Source: Micromonospora_H sonneratiae
Lineage (GTDB): Bacteria > Actinomycetota > Actinomycetes > Mycobacteriales > Micromonosporaceae
Length of the DNA: 64,000 nucleotides
Direction of reading: 5' to 3'
Assembly: GCF_042679305.1 (NCBI RefSeq)
Contig: NZ_JBHTMP010000035.1
Coordinates: forward strand, 12,570-76,569
Shown here: positions 32,977-41,571 of the stretch, piece by piece
Layout of the letters: each line of letters begins with the position of its first letter
Numbering within the stretch: the first letter of the stretch is position 1
The notes under the pieces: model-generated
What the model was told of the DNA's origin: nothing
Databases searched by the model: none
Seen by the model: the letters and a program-made list of their open reading frames with translations, nothing else
Translations under genes and position numbers: made by a program

Positions 32977-33576
32977 ATGGAGGGCCTTGCGGCAGTAGTG
33001 CTGGCCGGTGGTGCCGCGCGCCGGATGGGGGGCGCCGACAAACCGGCAGTACCGGTGGGCGGCCGGTCGATGCTGGGGCGGGTACTGGGCGCCGTCACCG
33101 GATGTGCGCCACGGATCGTGGTCGGCCCGGCCGATGACCTGCCACCGGATGTCCTGGTGACCCGGGAGCAGCCGCCGGGGGGCGGCCCGGTGGCCGCCAC
33201 CGCAGCCGGTCTCGCGTTGGTCGAACCGCAGGTGCCCAGGGTCGCCCTGCTGGCAGCCGACCTGCCGTTGCTGACCGCCGAGGCGGTGGAGTTCCTCGCT
33301 GGGGAACTGGACCGGTCCACCGCCGATGGCGTCGTCTACCTGGATGACACCGGACGCCGCCAACCGCTCTGTGGGCTCTGGCGGACCTCGGCGCTGCGAG
33401 CCGCAGTGGACCGGCAGCGGGTCGAGCGTGGCGGCAGCCTGGCGGGGGCCGCCATGCGTGGGCTGCTGGCCGGCTTGACGGTGGCCGAGGTCTCGTGGCC
33501 CGGGTCGGGACCGCCACCCTGGTTCGACTGCGACACTGACGAGGACGTACGTCGAGCGGAGGAGTGGGCGCGATGA
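32977..33576 (+). CDS. mobA: Molybdenum cofactor guanylyltransferase MobA
   Basis: 199 residues. The nucleotidyltransferase signature VVLAGGAARRMGGADKPAVPVGGRSML gives the GTP and Lys contacts. A second conserved stretch is ALLAADLPLLTAEAVEFL with the metal-binding Asp, and the third is QPLCGLWRTSALRAAV. It adds GMP to molybdopterin to form the guanine dinucleotide cofactor. It partners with fdhD (divergent, 104 bases away), which also serves Mo enzymes. The stop overlaps the next gene by four bases (ATGA at 33573). Confidence 0.93.
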   Translation: MEGLAAVVLAGGAARRMGGADKPAVPVGGRSMLGRVLGAVTGCAPRIVVGPADDLPPDVLVTREQPPGGGPVAATAAGLALVEPQVPRVALLAADLPLLTAEAVEFLAGELDRSTADGVVYLDDTGRRQPLCGLWRTSALRAAVDRQRVERGGSLAGAAMRGLLAGLTVAEVSWPGSGPPPWFDCDTDEDVRRAEEWAR

Positions 33577-33830
33577 ACGCCATGGAGCGCTGGGTGTCGG
33601 CGGTGTGCGCCGAATTGGATCTCGACCCGGCCGGGGGCGACGTGCCGGTTGTGCTGGATCTGACCCGTGATGTCGCCCACAACGTGCTGCGTCCCGGCGC
33701 GCCGGTCGCCGCCTACCTGCTCGGGATCGCGGTTGGCCGGGGCGCGGACCCGGCTGAGGCAGCAGCCCGACTCAGCGTACTGGCCAAGGGGTGGCTGACC
33801 GAACCTGCAGATGGTGACAGCGTTCGATAG
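33573..33830 (+). CDS. DUF6457 family small protein
   Basis: 85 residues. The N-terminal MERWVSAVCAELDLDPAGGDVPVVLDLTRDVAHNVLRPGAPVAAYLLGIAVGRG is strikingly like the short DUF6457 proteins that follow mobA in many actinobacteria, whose function is unknown. The ATG overlaps the mobA stop by four bases, so it is translationally coupled and likely works in molybdenum cofactor metabolism. The alternative start three codons later is equally consistent. Confidence 0.85.
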   Translation: MNAMERWVSAVCAELDLDPAGGDVPVVLDLTRDVAHNVLRPGAPVAAYLLGIAVGRGADPAEAAARLSVLAKGWLTEPADGDSVR

Positions 33831-33912
33831 ATGAGTGTCCGATGGGAGTCCGCGGTGCCCTCATCAAGTTGCCACCTGGATAGGGTGTGTGCTTGAACGG
33901 ACGGAGGCGATC

Positions 33913-35022
33913 ATGATGGCGGACCACCCCCAGGCGACGGTGACCGGTGTGGCTGAAGGCCACTCGTCCGATCACCAGGAGTCGATTCTGCTTGACGATC
34001 CGACCACCACCGACCTGCAGGCGAAGGTGACCGAGGCGTGGCGGGAGTTCGCCCGGGCGCTGGCCGTCTGCGTCCGGGGACTGCCGGTCGGTGCTCGCGT
34101 CGATCTGACCCTCGACCCGACCGCGTCCGGCACCGACGACGCCATCTACTCGGTGAGCATCGAGGCTGCCGGCGACGGCCGGATCGGTGCCCGAGCGGTC
34201 GGCAATGCGGTTCTACCCCAGGGCTACCGACTGGGCCGGGCGGCGGTGGCCGACATGATCGCACTCGGTTGGTCGCCGCCCGGCGTGGTCGCAGGCTCCG
34301 GAGAGCACTTCGGGTTGACCACCGACGTCGACGGTGCCAGTCGGCTCGCCACCACCGTCTCCCGTACGTTGCGGGACGTCTACGGTGCTCCGCATCCGGC
34401 GTTCCTGGTCTACCTGGTGCACGACGAGGCCGACGAGCCGCTGCCGGTCGAGCCGCTCGGCACGGCCCGTCCCGAAGTGGCGGCCGACCAGAACCTCGAC
34501 CTCGATCTCGACGACGCGCTGGAAGCTGCCCGGGCCGCCCAGAAGGGCGAGGAGGAGCTGATCGGACTCGACGAGCGGGTCCGTACGGTGGTGTCCACGA
34601 TGTTGAAGTCGGACGCCGACCAGCTCCAGGTCGATTCCGACGGCGACATCAACATCCGGGCCGGGTCGGCCATGGTGTTCGTCCGGGTTCGCGACAATCC
34701 GCCCCTGGTCGACGTCTTTTCGCCGGTGCTGACCGAGGTGGAGCCGACCGAACAGCTCTACGTCAAGCTCTCCGAGCTGACCAACCGCATGCCGATCGGC
34801 CGGCTCTACTGCACCAACGACACGGTGTGGGCGTCGATCCCGGTGTTCGGTCGTAACTTCCAGGCCACCCACCTGATGCTGGCCGTCCAGGTGATGACCG
34901 GTCTCGCCGACGAGTTGGACGACCGACTGCACGGCGAGTTCGGCGGCAAGCGGTTCTTCGGTGAGGGTGACAAGCCGGCCCGTCGGGAGCAGGGCGAGCA
35001 CCGTACCGGCATGTATCTCTGA
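33913..35022 (+). CDS. TY-Chap/YbjN-like chaperone-domain protein
   Basis: 369 residues. Two halves can be seen: an N-terminal alpha/beta domain (about 20-180) with AKVTEAWREFARALAVCVRGLPVGARVDLTLD and YRLGRAAVADMIALGWSPPG, and a C-terminal domain (about 230-345) resembling bacterial type III secretion chaperone and YbjN folds (VVSTMLKSDADQLQVDSDGDINIRAGSAMVFVRVRDNPPLVDVFSPVL). The proteins are called T3SS (YopN, CesT) and YbjN peptide-binding chaperones by family databases; their client here is unknown. The start at ATG 33913 has GGAGG five bases upstream. A strong hairpin ends the gene. Confidence 0.83.
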   Translation: MMADHPQATVTGVAEGHSSDHQESILLDDPTTTDLQAKVTEAWREFARALAVCVRGLPVGARVDLTLDPTASGTDDAIYSVSIEAAGDGRIGARAVGNAVLPQGYRLGRAAVADMIALGWSPPGVVAGSGEHFGLTTDVDGASRLATTVSRTLRDVYGAPHPAFLVYLVHDEADEPLPVEPLGTARPEVAADQNLDLDLDDALEAARAAQKGEEELIGLDERVRTVVSTMLKSDADQLQVDSDGDINIRAGSAMVFVRVRDNPPLVDVFSPVLTEVEPTEQLYVKLSELTNRMPIGRLYCTNDTVWASIPVFGRNFQATHLMLAVQVMTGLADELDDRLHGEFGGKRFFGEGDKPARREQGEHRTGMYL

Positions 35023-35030
35023 GCTTGGGC

Positions 35031-35073
35031 GGGGTGGTGGGACCCGGAACCCGAGACCGGGCCCCACCACCCC
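35031..35073. terminator. Bidirectional hairpin between convergent genes
   Basis: GGGGTGGTGGG (35031-35041) and CCCACCACCCC (35063-35073) pair perfectly, and CCGGG extends the stem across a one-base mismatch, enclosing a 9-base loop. It lies between the TY-Chap stop (35022) and the stop of the beta-propeller gene (35087). Confidence 0.85.
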
Positions 35074-35086
35074 ATCAGGGGAGGAG

Positions 35087-37207
35087 TCACGACAGGGGGA
35101 GCCACCTGAGGGCGGCCATCGTGGTCAACTCGGTGGCCCGTAGGCCGGCGTCCGACAGGGTCCAGAGCACTCCGTCGACCACCAGCGAGCGGCGGATCGT
35201 GGGGACGCCCCGCGAGCTTTCCGCGACCGGGTGCTCGACCAGGCCGAGTTCGGTGAATCCACGGTCGGTGAGCCGTAGCGCCAACGCCCCGGCGGAGGGC
35301 AGTCGCCGACCCGCCCGATTCGCGTCGTACGTCGTGATCGGCACCACGACCAGGTTCGTGGCGGGCCAGTAGAGGAACGCATGCGGGTCGAACTCGGCCT
35401 CCGAGTGGCCCCGCCGTACGTGGTGCTGGGCCAACCGGTTCGGTCGGGCCGGATCGGAGACGTCGAAGAGCGAGAGTTGGGTGCCCCGGGTACGACCGCT
35501 CCGGTCCGCCTCCTGGCCGACACCGAGCAGTCGGTCGGGGCTGATCGGGTGCAGGTACGACGAGTAGCCAGTGATCTTCAGTTCGCCGGTCACCCTCGGC
35601 GCGGCCGGATTCCGTAGGTCCACTGTGTACAGCGGGTCGGTCTGCCGGAAGGTCACCACGTAACCGGTGCCGCCGACGAACCGTACGCCGTGGATCCGTT
35701 CCCCCCGGCCCAGCCCGGTAACCCGACCGGTCTCCACCAAACCGGTTCCGTCGGCCCGCAGGACGTACACCGCCGAACTCGACGTCGGCTTCTCCCCCCA
35801 GGTACGGCCACTGGTGGTGGCGACCCGCAGATGACCGTCCCATTCGGACATCGCGTACTGGTTGATCAACCAGCCGGGCACCGAGGCGGAGGCGACGTAC
35901 CGGGGCCGGCCCGGCTTGGCGAGGTCGAACTGGTAGATCTCGGTCCGCTCGTCGTGCGGGTCGGCCTCGGTCGGCCTGCCGACCCTCGCCGGCAGTATCC
36001 GCCACCGTCGGTCGTTGGACAGGTAGAGGCGGGAACCGTTGCTGTAGACGGTCTCGCCGTCCGCGGCCACGGTGACCGGGTCACCGTCACCGAGGTCGGC
36101 CGCGTCGAGCCCGAAACTGAGTACGGTCAGCAGCGAGGTGCCGGAGTAGTAGGTCGTCGGTCGACTCAACCGGTCACAGCCGATCTGTCCGGTGCGGGTA
36201 TCGCCATCGGCGGAGGCCACCCGGTATCGGGGCAGCCAGGCGGTCTCGGTTGCCCGGTCGATGATCGCCCGGTTGGCGGCTGTCCGCTGCTGGTCGGTTG
36301 CGCGAGGGTGGGCCGGGAAGGCCAGTCGGGGTGTGGAGCGGACCACGACCCGGGCGGTGGCACCGACCTGGCGGGCGTCGACAAGGCTGCCGTCGATCTG
36401 GTACTGGCCGACCGTCCTTGGCGGACCGGACAGATCAACCATGATCAGGGTTGGCCCGACGATCCCGGTGTCCGGCCGGGACCCGTCCGGGGAGACCGGT
36501 TTGTTCGTACCACTCGGGGATGCCGGCTTGCCGGCGCTGTCCGGGGCCGGACGTACCCGGTCGGCGGGTGCCGGCCGGAACGCGAAGTCCCGGCTGGTCG
36601 TTGCGATCAACACGAGTGCCCGGTCGCCGTGCAGCAGCAGGTTCGCCTCGGTCCACCTGACCTCATCGGCTCCGGGCATCAGATCGAGTTCACCCGTGAG
36701 TCGACCGGCGGCCGGGTCGACGACCCGTAGCCTGCCCCGGCTGACCGTGACGATCCGTCGGCCATCGGTCTTGACGATGTCGGGCTCGTCCGCGCCGACC
36801 TCATGGGTGTTGGTGCCCGAGTGGGTGGGTGCCTTCTCGATGGCGCTGCGGCCGGCGGCGGCATCGGGCGCGCCGGCGGAGTCCGGTCGTACGTCGAAGA
36901 GCCGGGGGTCGCCCTGGAAACCCCACGGCCCGACGTGCGACCTGGCGGCGGACCTGAGCCCGGCCAGCGCCTCGTCACACGAGGTGAACGCCACAAGCTT
37001 CATCCCGCCCGGTTGCCCGGTGGTTTCCGACCGCTCGACGGATCTGGTCCGGGAGGTCGTCGCTGGTTGAGCCGTACATCCGGAGACCAGTAGGAGCCCG
37101 GCGGCGAATGCCGCGCCAGTACGAACGAACGGGCTGCGCCGTGACCGGCCAGGGCCGTAGATTCCGTCACGGGTACGGCTGATGAATAGCCGCCGGTTGT
37201 CGGTCAT
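35087..37207 (-). CDS. Secreted beta-propeller lipoprotein
   Basis: 706 residues. The N-terminus is Arg-rich, then a hydrophobic stretch ends in the lipobox LLLVSGC (about residues 38-44), so it is probably anchored to the outer face of the membrane. The mature part contains CDEALAGLRSAARSHVGPWGF, DEPDIVKTDGRRIVTVSRGRLRVVDP and GYSSYLHPISPDRLLGVGQE, the recurrent strands of the beta-propeller family PF09826. A Pro/Ser/Thr-rich low-complexity insert is near residue 220. The family is common in actinobacteria and of unknown function. It stands between convergent and divergent neighbours. Confidence 0.88.
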   Translation of the reverse strand: MTDNRRLFISRTRDGIYGPGRSRRSPFVRTGAAFAAGLLLVSGCTAQPATTSRTRSVERSETTGQPGGMKLVAFTSCDEALAGLRSAARSHVGPWGFQGDPRLFDVRPDSAGAPDAAAGRSAIEKAPTHSGTNTHEVGADEPDIVKTDGRRIVTVSRGRLRVVDPAAGRLTGELDLMPGADEVRWTEANLLLHGDRALVLIATTSRDFAFRPAPADRVRPAPDSAGKPASPSGTNKPVSPDGSRPDTGIVGPTLIMVDLSGPPRTVGQYQIDGSLVDARQVGATARVVVRSTPRLAFPAHPRATDQQRTAANRAIIDRATETAWLPRYRVASADGDTRTGQIGCDRLSRPTTYYSGTSLLTVLSFGLDAADLGDGDPVTVAADGETVYSNGSRLYLSNDRRWRILPARVGRPTEADPHDERTEIYQFDLAKPGRPRYVASASVPGWLINQYAMSEWDGHLRVATTSGRTWGEKPTSSSAVYVLRADGTGLVETGRVTGLGRGERIHGVRFVGGTGYVVTFRQTDPLYTVDLRNPAAPRVTGELKITGYSSYLHPISPDRLLGVGQEADRSGRTRGTQLSLFDVSDPARPNRLAQHHVRRGHSEAEFDPHAFLYWPATNLVVVPITTYDANRAGRRLPSAGALALRLTDRGFTELGLVEHPVAESSRGVPTIRRSLVVDGVLWTLSDAGLRATELTTMAALRWLPLS

Positions 37208-37292
37208 GGGGGGTTCGACGGGTTCGGTTGTCCCCGGGTTCCCAGTGTGAGGTATTCATCCTGATGCTTCCCGAGGCGGCGCGTCCGCCGCG

Positions 37293-37757
37293 TCAGCCCG
37301 GTGTGGGGGCCGGTACGACGGTTGGCGACTCGACCAGCCGGGACAGCACGATCATGCTTCGGGTCGATGTGACGAACGGCTCGGCGCGTAGCCGTTCCAG
37401 CGCCTGTTCGAGGTGTCCGATGTCGGCGGCGCGTAGGTGCACCAGCGCATCCGCCTCGCCGGAGACGGTGTAGGAGCCGACCACCTCGGGGTGCCGCCGG
37501 GTGGCCACCGCGATCTGCGCGGGGGTGGTGCGGCCGGTGCAGAAGAGTTCGACGAATGCTTCGGTGTTCCAGCCCACGGCGGCCGGGTCGACGACAGCGG
37601 TGAATCCCCGGATGACGCCGGCGGATCGGAGTCGGTCGACGCGGCGTTTGACCGCGGGAGCGGACAGCGAGACCTTGGCTCCGATGTCGGCGTACGAAGC
37701 ACGCGCATCAGCGACGAGTAACGCAATGATTCGCTGATCTACCTCGTCAATCTGCAA
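37293..37757 (-). CDS. Lrp/AsnC family transcriptional regulator
   Basis: 154 residues. The N-terminal helix-turn-helix is seen in IIALLVADARASYADIGAKVSLSAPAVKRRVDRLRSAGVIRGFTAVVDPA, followed by the RAM ligand domain with VVGSYTVSGEADALVHLRAADIGHLEQALERLRAEP. The TTG at 37755-37757 is preferred over a TTG seven codons upstream because AGAGG lies seven bases before it. It is divergent from the dimethylarginine hydrolase gene with about 70 bases between starts, so it very likely controls that gene, and perhaps itself, in response to an amino acid. Confidence 0.92.
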   Translation of the reverse strand: MQIDEVDQRIIALLVADARASYADIGAKVSLSAPAVKRRVDRLRSAGVIRGFTAVVDPAAVGWNTEAFVELFCTGRTTPAQIAVATRRHPEVVGSYTVSGEADALVHLRAADIGHLEQALERLRAEPFVTSTRSMIVLSRLVESPTVVPAPTPG

Positions 37758-37826
37758 CGTTCCGCCTCTCAGAAGCAATGCATGCGGCTGTCATCGAACA
37801 TCCCACCGTACCTACTCTTGTTGTCC
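37758..37826. promoter_or_regulatory. Shared lrp-ddah promoter region
   Basis: About 70 bases separate the TTG of the Lrp gene (minus) and the GTG of the hydrolase (plus). A TACTCT box at 37813-37818 sits eight bases before that GTG, a spacing that would make the message leaderless, and no ribosome site precedes it. The Lrp-binding site is likely inside this gap. Confidence 0.45.
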
Positions 37827-38651
37827 GTGAGCCAGCATAAGTTCCCACGAAAGCGGACATATCTCATGTGTTCGCCGAAGCATTTCGATGTGACGTACGC
37901 GATCAACCCGTGGATGAATCCCGGTGCCGAGGTCGACTCGGAGTTGGCCGTACGGCAGTGGGACGGCCTGCGCCAGACGCTGGTGGATCTCGGCCACACC
38001 GTTCATGTGTTGACTCCGGAGCCGGACCTGCCGGACATGGTCTACGCGGCCAACGGTGCCTTCGTCGTCGACGGCACCGCCTATGGTGCCCGCTTCAAAC
38101 ATCGACAGCGGGTTGCGGAGGCAGCGGCCCACCAGGCGTTCTACGAGTCCGAGGGGTGGCGGTTCGTCGCGCCGGGGGAAATCAACGAGGGTGAGGGCGA
38201 CTTCGCCTACCTGCCCGAGGCGTACGGCGGACTGATCCTGGCCGGGTACGGCTTCCGTACCGAGCCGGCCGCGCACGCCGAGGCGCAGGAGGCACTGGGC
38301 CGTCCGGTCGTGTCCCTACGCCTGGTCGACCCCCACTTCTACCACCTGGACACGGCGCTGACGGTCCTCGACGACCGCACGGTCAGCTACTTCCCCGGGG
38401 CGTTCTCCCGGTCCGCGCAGCGGGTTCTCGCCCAACTCTTCCCCGACGCGGTGCTGGCCGACGAGACCGACGCGTTCGCCTTCGGGTTGAACCTGGTCAG
38501 CGATGGCAGGCATGTCGTGTTGAACAGTGAGGCGACCGGCATGGCGGCCAAGGTCGAGGCCGCCGGCTACATCCCGGTGCCGGTCGACCTCGCCGAGCTG
38601 CGCAAGGGCGGCGGCAGCGTCAAGTGCTGCGTGGCCGAACTCCGGCGCTGA
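37827..38651 (+). CDS. Dimethylargininase / amidinotransferase family hydrolase
   Basis: 274 residues of the guanidine-modifying superfamily. The family features are RTYLMCSPKHFDVTYAINPWM (substrate entry), LPDMVYAANGAFVVDG (metal-independent catalytic Asp and Glu region), NEGEGDFAYL, DPHFYHLDTALTVLD (catalytic His) and the C-terminal GGSVKCCVAELRR with the nucleophilic Cys. DDAH enzymes convert methylated arginines to citrulline, while ornithine-forming homologues exist; the exact substrate is not decided. The start at GTG 37827 matches the family N-terminus. It is divergent from an Lrp regulator. Direct repeats at 38658-38700 follow the stop. Confidence 0.9.
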   Translation: MSQHKFPRKRTYLMCSPKHFDVTYAINPWMNPGAEVDSELAVRQWDGLRQTLVDLGHTVHVLTPEPDLPDMVYAANGAFVVDGTAYGARFKHRQRVAEAAAHQAFYESEGWRFVAPGEINEGEGDFAYLPEAYGGLILAGYGFRTEPAAHAEAQEALGRPVVSLRLVDPHFYHLDTALTVLDDRTVSYFPGAFSRSAQRVLAQLFPDAVLADETDAFAFGLNLVSDGRHVVLNSEATGMAAKVEAAGYIPVPVDLAELRKGGGSVKCCVAELRR

Positions 38652-38729
38652 TCAGCCGGCCCAGGCCGAGCCGCTGGCCCAGGCCGAGTCCGCTACCCCG
38701 GGTGGAACCCGCTGGCCCAGGCGGACCCA

Positions 38730-39935
38730 CTAGCCCAGGGTCGCCAACTCGTTGACCAGGACGTTGGAGAGCATCTGACCATCCCGGGCCACGTTACGCA
38801 GATACCACTTCTGCTGCGGTGTGCGCGGCTGGTTGAACTGCCACACCCCACGTGGGCTGTCGACCTGCCCCACCTTGCCGAGGGCCAGGTTGACCTGCTG
38901 CGGGCTCGGCTGCGGTCCGGCGATCCGGATCGCCCGGTCGAGCACCTGGGCCGCGTCGTAGGAGGCCACCGCGTACGTGGTTGGCGATCTGCCGTACGCC
39001 TTGCGGTATGCCGAGGCGAACCGGCGGTTGACCGCGTTGTTGAGGTCGGCCGAGTAGTTGAGGGCGGTCATGACGCCCTCGCTCTCGGCGGGCTTGAGTT
39101 CGTCGAGTACGGCACCCTCGGTGAGGAACCCGGGACCGTAGACCTGTTTGCGGTAGCCGGCCAGGTGCAACTGTCGGAGGAAGGCTACCGCTGCGGCCCC
39201 CGCGTACGGGCAGAAGACCGCGTCCGGCTTGAGGGCCTGGAGTTGGCTGATCGGTGCGGCGTACGCGCCCGGCCTGGGGCTGCTGCCGGCGTCGGTCCAG
39301 ATCACCGGCTTCGTCAGGCGCGGGTCGTTGGTGCCGAAGCTCTCCCGGAACCCGGTCACCGCATCGTGCCCGGCCGGGTTCTCCGGTGCGATGATCGCAA
39401 CCTTGCCACGGCGGGACAGTCGGCTGGCCACGTACGATCCGAGCGCCCGCCCCGGCTCGTCGTTGCGGTACGACGTACGCCAGATGTAGACGACGCTCTG
39501 TAGCGTCGTGGGTGAGGCGTTGGAGCCGATCAACGGTACCTGGGCCTGCTCCACCGCATCCCGGATGCCGAGCATGACCGACGAGTTGACCACTCCGGTG
39601 AGCGCCAGCACACCCTGTTTGAGCAGTCCATCGGCGGCGGCCTTGCCGGCGGCCGACGTCTCGCCCTCGTCGGCGGTCAGCAGGTTGACCGGGTGCCCGC
39701 CGAGCAGTTTGCCGTTGAGCTCCAGGAAGAGCTGGAAACCATTGGTGATCTCATCGCCGATCGGCTTGTCGCCGCCGGTCTGTGGGGCGATGAGCCCGAT
39801 CCGGATCGGCTCGTCGCTGACCGGCTCGTCGGGCTGGACATCGGCGTCGACGTCGGAGCCGCAGCCGGTCGCCAGTCCGGTTGCGCCGAGCACGGTCAGG
39901 AGGGTGAGCGCCTGTCGACGGGTCATCTGCGACAA
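38730..39935 (-). CDS. ABC transporter substrate-binding lipoprotein (branched-chain amino acid type)
   Basis: 401 residues. An Arg-Arg start (TRRQALTLLTVLGATGLATGC) and the lipobox ATGC give a twin-arginine-like signal and a lipid anchor. The mature domain is the type 1 periplasmic fold: IRIGLIAPQTGGDKPIGDEITNGFQLFLE, TADEGETSAAGKAAADGLLKQGVLALTGVVNSSVML, and a late AVASYDAAQVLDRAIRIAG. The TTG at 39933-39935 is chosen because GGAGAGGAAG lies just upstream, while the ATG three codons later has none. No permease genes adjoin, so its transporter is elsewhere. Confidence 0.9.
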   Translation of the reverse strand: MSQMTRRQALTLLTVLGATGLATGCGSDVDADVQPDEPVSDEPIRIGLIAPQTGGDKPIGDEITNGFQLFLELNGKLLGGHPVNLLTADEGETSAAGKAAADGLLKQGVLALTGVVNSSVMLGIRDAVEQAQVPLIGSNASPTTLQSVVYIWRTSYRNDEPGRALGSYVASRLSRRGKVAIIAPENPAGHDAVTGFRESFGTNDPRLTKPVIWTDAGSSPRPGAYAAPISQLQALKPDAVFCPYAGAAAVAFLRQLHLAGYRKQVYGPGFLTEGAVLDELKPAESEGVMTALNYSADLNNAVNRRFASAYRKAYGRSPTTYAVASYDAAQVLDRAIRIAGPQPSPQQVNLALGKVGQVDSPRGVWQFNQPRTPQQKWYLRNVARDGQMLSNVLVNELATLG

Positions 39936-39984
39936 GGATCTTCCTCTCCGGGAACTGCGGTAGGTGCACGATCCATCCGGCGTT

Positions 39985-40818
39985 CTACCCGTTCGGTGGA
40001 GCCACGTCAATTTTTGGTCGATCAACCGGTATTGACTCGAGTGCATCGATCACCGATTTCCAGGCCGACGAGGCCGGGTCGATGAGACCGAAGTGCTCAC
40101 AGTCCGTGAGTTCCACGTACCGGGTCTCGCTGTCGCTGGCCCGCGCGAGTTCCACGTACCGGCGGCTCATCTCGACCGGCACGTGGCGGTCCAGTTGACC
40201 GTGGACGAGCACGGTCGGAGTTCGTAGCGGCAGGCGTCGGGTCGGGTCCGCCACCGTGTAACGGTCGGGCACCTGATCCGGTCCGCCGCCCAACAGCGCG
40301 GCCACCGCCCCACCGTCCAGGTCGAGCCGGTACGCCTCGGCGAGGTCGGCGACGGGCGCCAGGGCCACGACTCCGCGTACGTCGGTCGGCGCGCTGGCGG
40401 CACAGTGAAGTGCCAACTGGCCACCGGCCGAGTGGCCGAGCAGGATCGGTGCGCCGGACGCCATTCGGACATCGGGTAGCGCACTGGCGAAGAGGGCCGG
40501 CAGCGCAGCCACCCCGGCGAGCACGTCGTCGAAGGTGGTGGGCCAGCCGCCATCCGGTTGCCCGGTCCGCCGGTATTCCAGTTGGGCCACCGGGTAACCC
40601 CGGGCCGCGAGGTCCACCGCCAGCGGGCCGGTGTGCGTACGGTCGTACTCGGCCCGCCAGAAACCGCCGTGGATCACCACGACCAGCGGTTGTGGTGATC
40701 CGGAGTCGGCCGTCGGCCTACGCAGATCGGCGATCTGATCGGGCTGCTTCCCGTACCTGACCGTGGCGTCCGGTGCGGGGGCGGGACGGCTGAGTACGGC
40801 TCTCGGGTCGTCGGCCAT
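39985..40818 (-). CDS. Alpha/beta hydrolase, kynurenine formamidase-like
   Basis: 277 residues. It has the HGGFWRAEYDR motif (HGGxW, as in kynurenine formamidases), nucleophile elbow GHSAGGQLA, an acid region PTVLVHGQLDRHVP, and a histidine near LTDCEHFGLIDP. The Ser-Asp-His triad is thus complete. The start ATG 40816-40818 matches the family start MADDPRAVLSRP. The next gene, Bpa, is divergent. A 22-bp direct repeat lies in the gap between them. Whether it cleaves N-formylkynurenine or an ester cannot be told. Confidence 0.9.
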   Translation of the reverse strand: MADDPRAVLSRPAPAPDATVRYGKQPDQIADLRRPTADSGSPQPLVVVIHGGFWRAEYDRTHTGPLAVDLAARGYPVAQLEYRRTGQPDGGWPTTFDDVLAGVAALPALFASALPDVRMASGAPILLGHSAGGQLALHCAASAPTDVRGVVALAPVADLAEAYRLDLDGGAVAALLGGGPDQVPDRYTVADPTRRLPLRTPTVLVHGQLDRHVPVEMSRRYVELARASDSETRYVELTDCEHFGLIDPASSAWKSVIDALESIPVDRPKIDVAPPNG

Positions 40819-40820
40819 GG

Positions 40821-40886
40821 CGGCGACGGTATCGCGGTCCCGAGAAGGTCCGGAACCGCACCGGCGGCGACGGTATCGCGGTCCCG
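40821..40886. repeat. 22-bp direct repeat in a divergent promoter region
   Basis: CGGCGACGGTATCGCGGTCCCG occurs at 40821-40842 and again at 40865-40886, identical over 22 bases with 22 bases between. The copies lie between the start of the hydrolase (40818, minus) and the bpa start (40926, plus), so they may be operators or a slippage remnant. Confidence 0.85.
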
Positions 40887-40925
40887 GGCGACGCCGAACG
40901 CCCGCGTTGCGGGAAGATGGATGGC

Positions 40926-41531
40926 ATGACCGAAGCCCCACGTTCTCCTGAAGGAAACGACGAGCCGATCCGTTCCGGCGGGCATCCCGGCACCGTGCTG
41001 GTGGTGGGGCCGGACGGCAGACCGATTGCTGCGGCAGAGCCCGAGAGCGAGTCGACGGGTGAGGACCCGGCCCGTCTGATCGAGCAGCCGGCGAAGGTGA
41101 TGCGGATCGGCAGCATGATCAAGCAGCTGTTGGAGGAGGTCAAGGCGGCCCCGCTCGACGAGGCCAGCCGGCACCGGCTACGGGAGATCCACCAGCGGTC
41201 GATCATCGAGCTTGAGGACGGGCTGGCCCCGGAGCTGCGGGAGGAACTGGAGCGGATCTCGCTGCCGTTCAACGAGGACAGCACGCCGAGCGAGAGCGAG
41301 TTGCGGATCGCCCAGGCCCAGTTGGTCGGCTGGCTGGAGGGCCTGTTCCACGGCATCCAGGCCGCCCTGGTGGCACAGCAGATGGCCGCCCGGTTGCAGT
41401 TGGAGCAGATGCGGTCCGGTGGCCGTCAGGCACTGCCGATGGGCCCGGCCGGGACCAGCATCCTGTCCGGCATACCCGGTGCCGCTCACCCGCATCCGCA
41501 GCCTGGTGAGGGTACCGGGCAGTACCTCTGA
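40926..41531 (+). CDS. bpa: Bacterial proteasome activator Bpa (DUF2587)
   Basis: 201 residues. Bpa/PafE is an ATP-independent ring activator that opens the actinobacterial 20S proteasome for unfolded substrates. The family signature is the four-helix core (PAKVMRIGSMIKQLLEEVKAAPLDEASRHRLREIHQRSIIELEDGLAPELREELERI and LRIAQAQLVGWLEGLFHGIQAALVAQQMAARLQLEQMR) and the C-terminal HbYX-like GQYL, present as the last four residues, which docks into proteasome pockets. The ATG at 40926 is used; one nine bases upstream is possible. The proteasome genes themselves are not in the window. Confidence 0.95.
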   Translation: MTEAPRSPEGNDEPIRSGGHPGTVLVVGPDGRPIAAAEPESESTGEDPARLIEQPAKVMRIGSMIKQLLEEVKAAPLDEASRHRLREIHQRSIIELEDGLAPELREELERISLPFNEDSTPSESELRIAQAQLVGWLEGLFHGIQAALVAQQMAARLQLEQMRSGGRQALPMGPAGTSILSGIPGAAHPHPQPGEGTGQYL

Positions 41532-41571
41532 GCATCCCGGTCGCTACCTGGGGAACCGTCCCGACGACCGG

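Noticed and set aside
35690..36730. Plus-strand frame of 346 codons inside the beta-propeller gene
   Set aside because: It is rich in Gly, Arg and Pro without any domain, as expected of a high-GC shadow frame.
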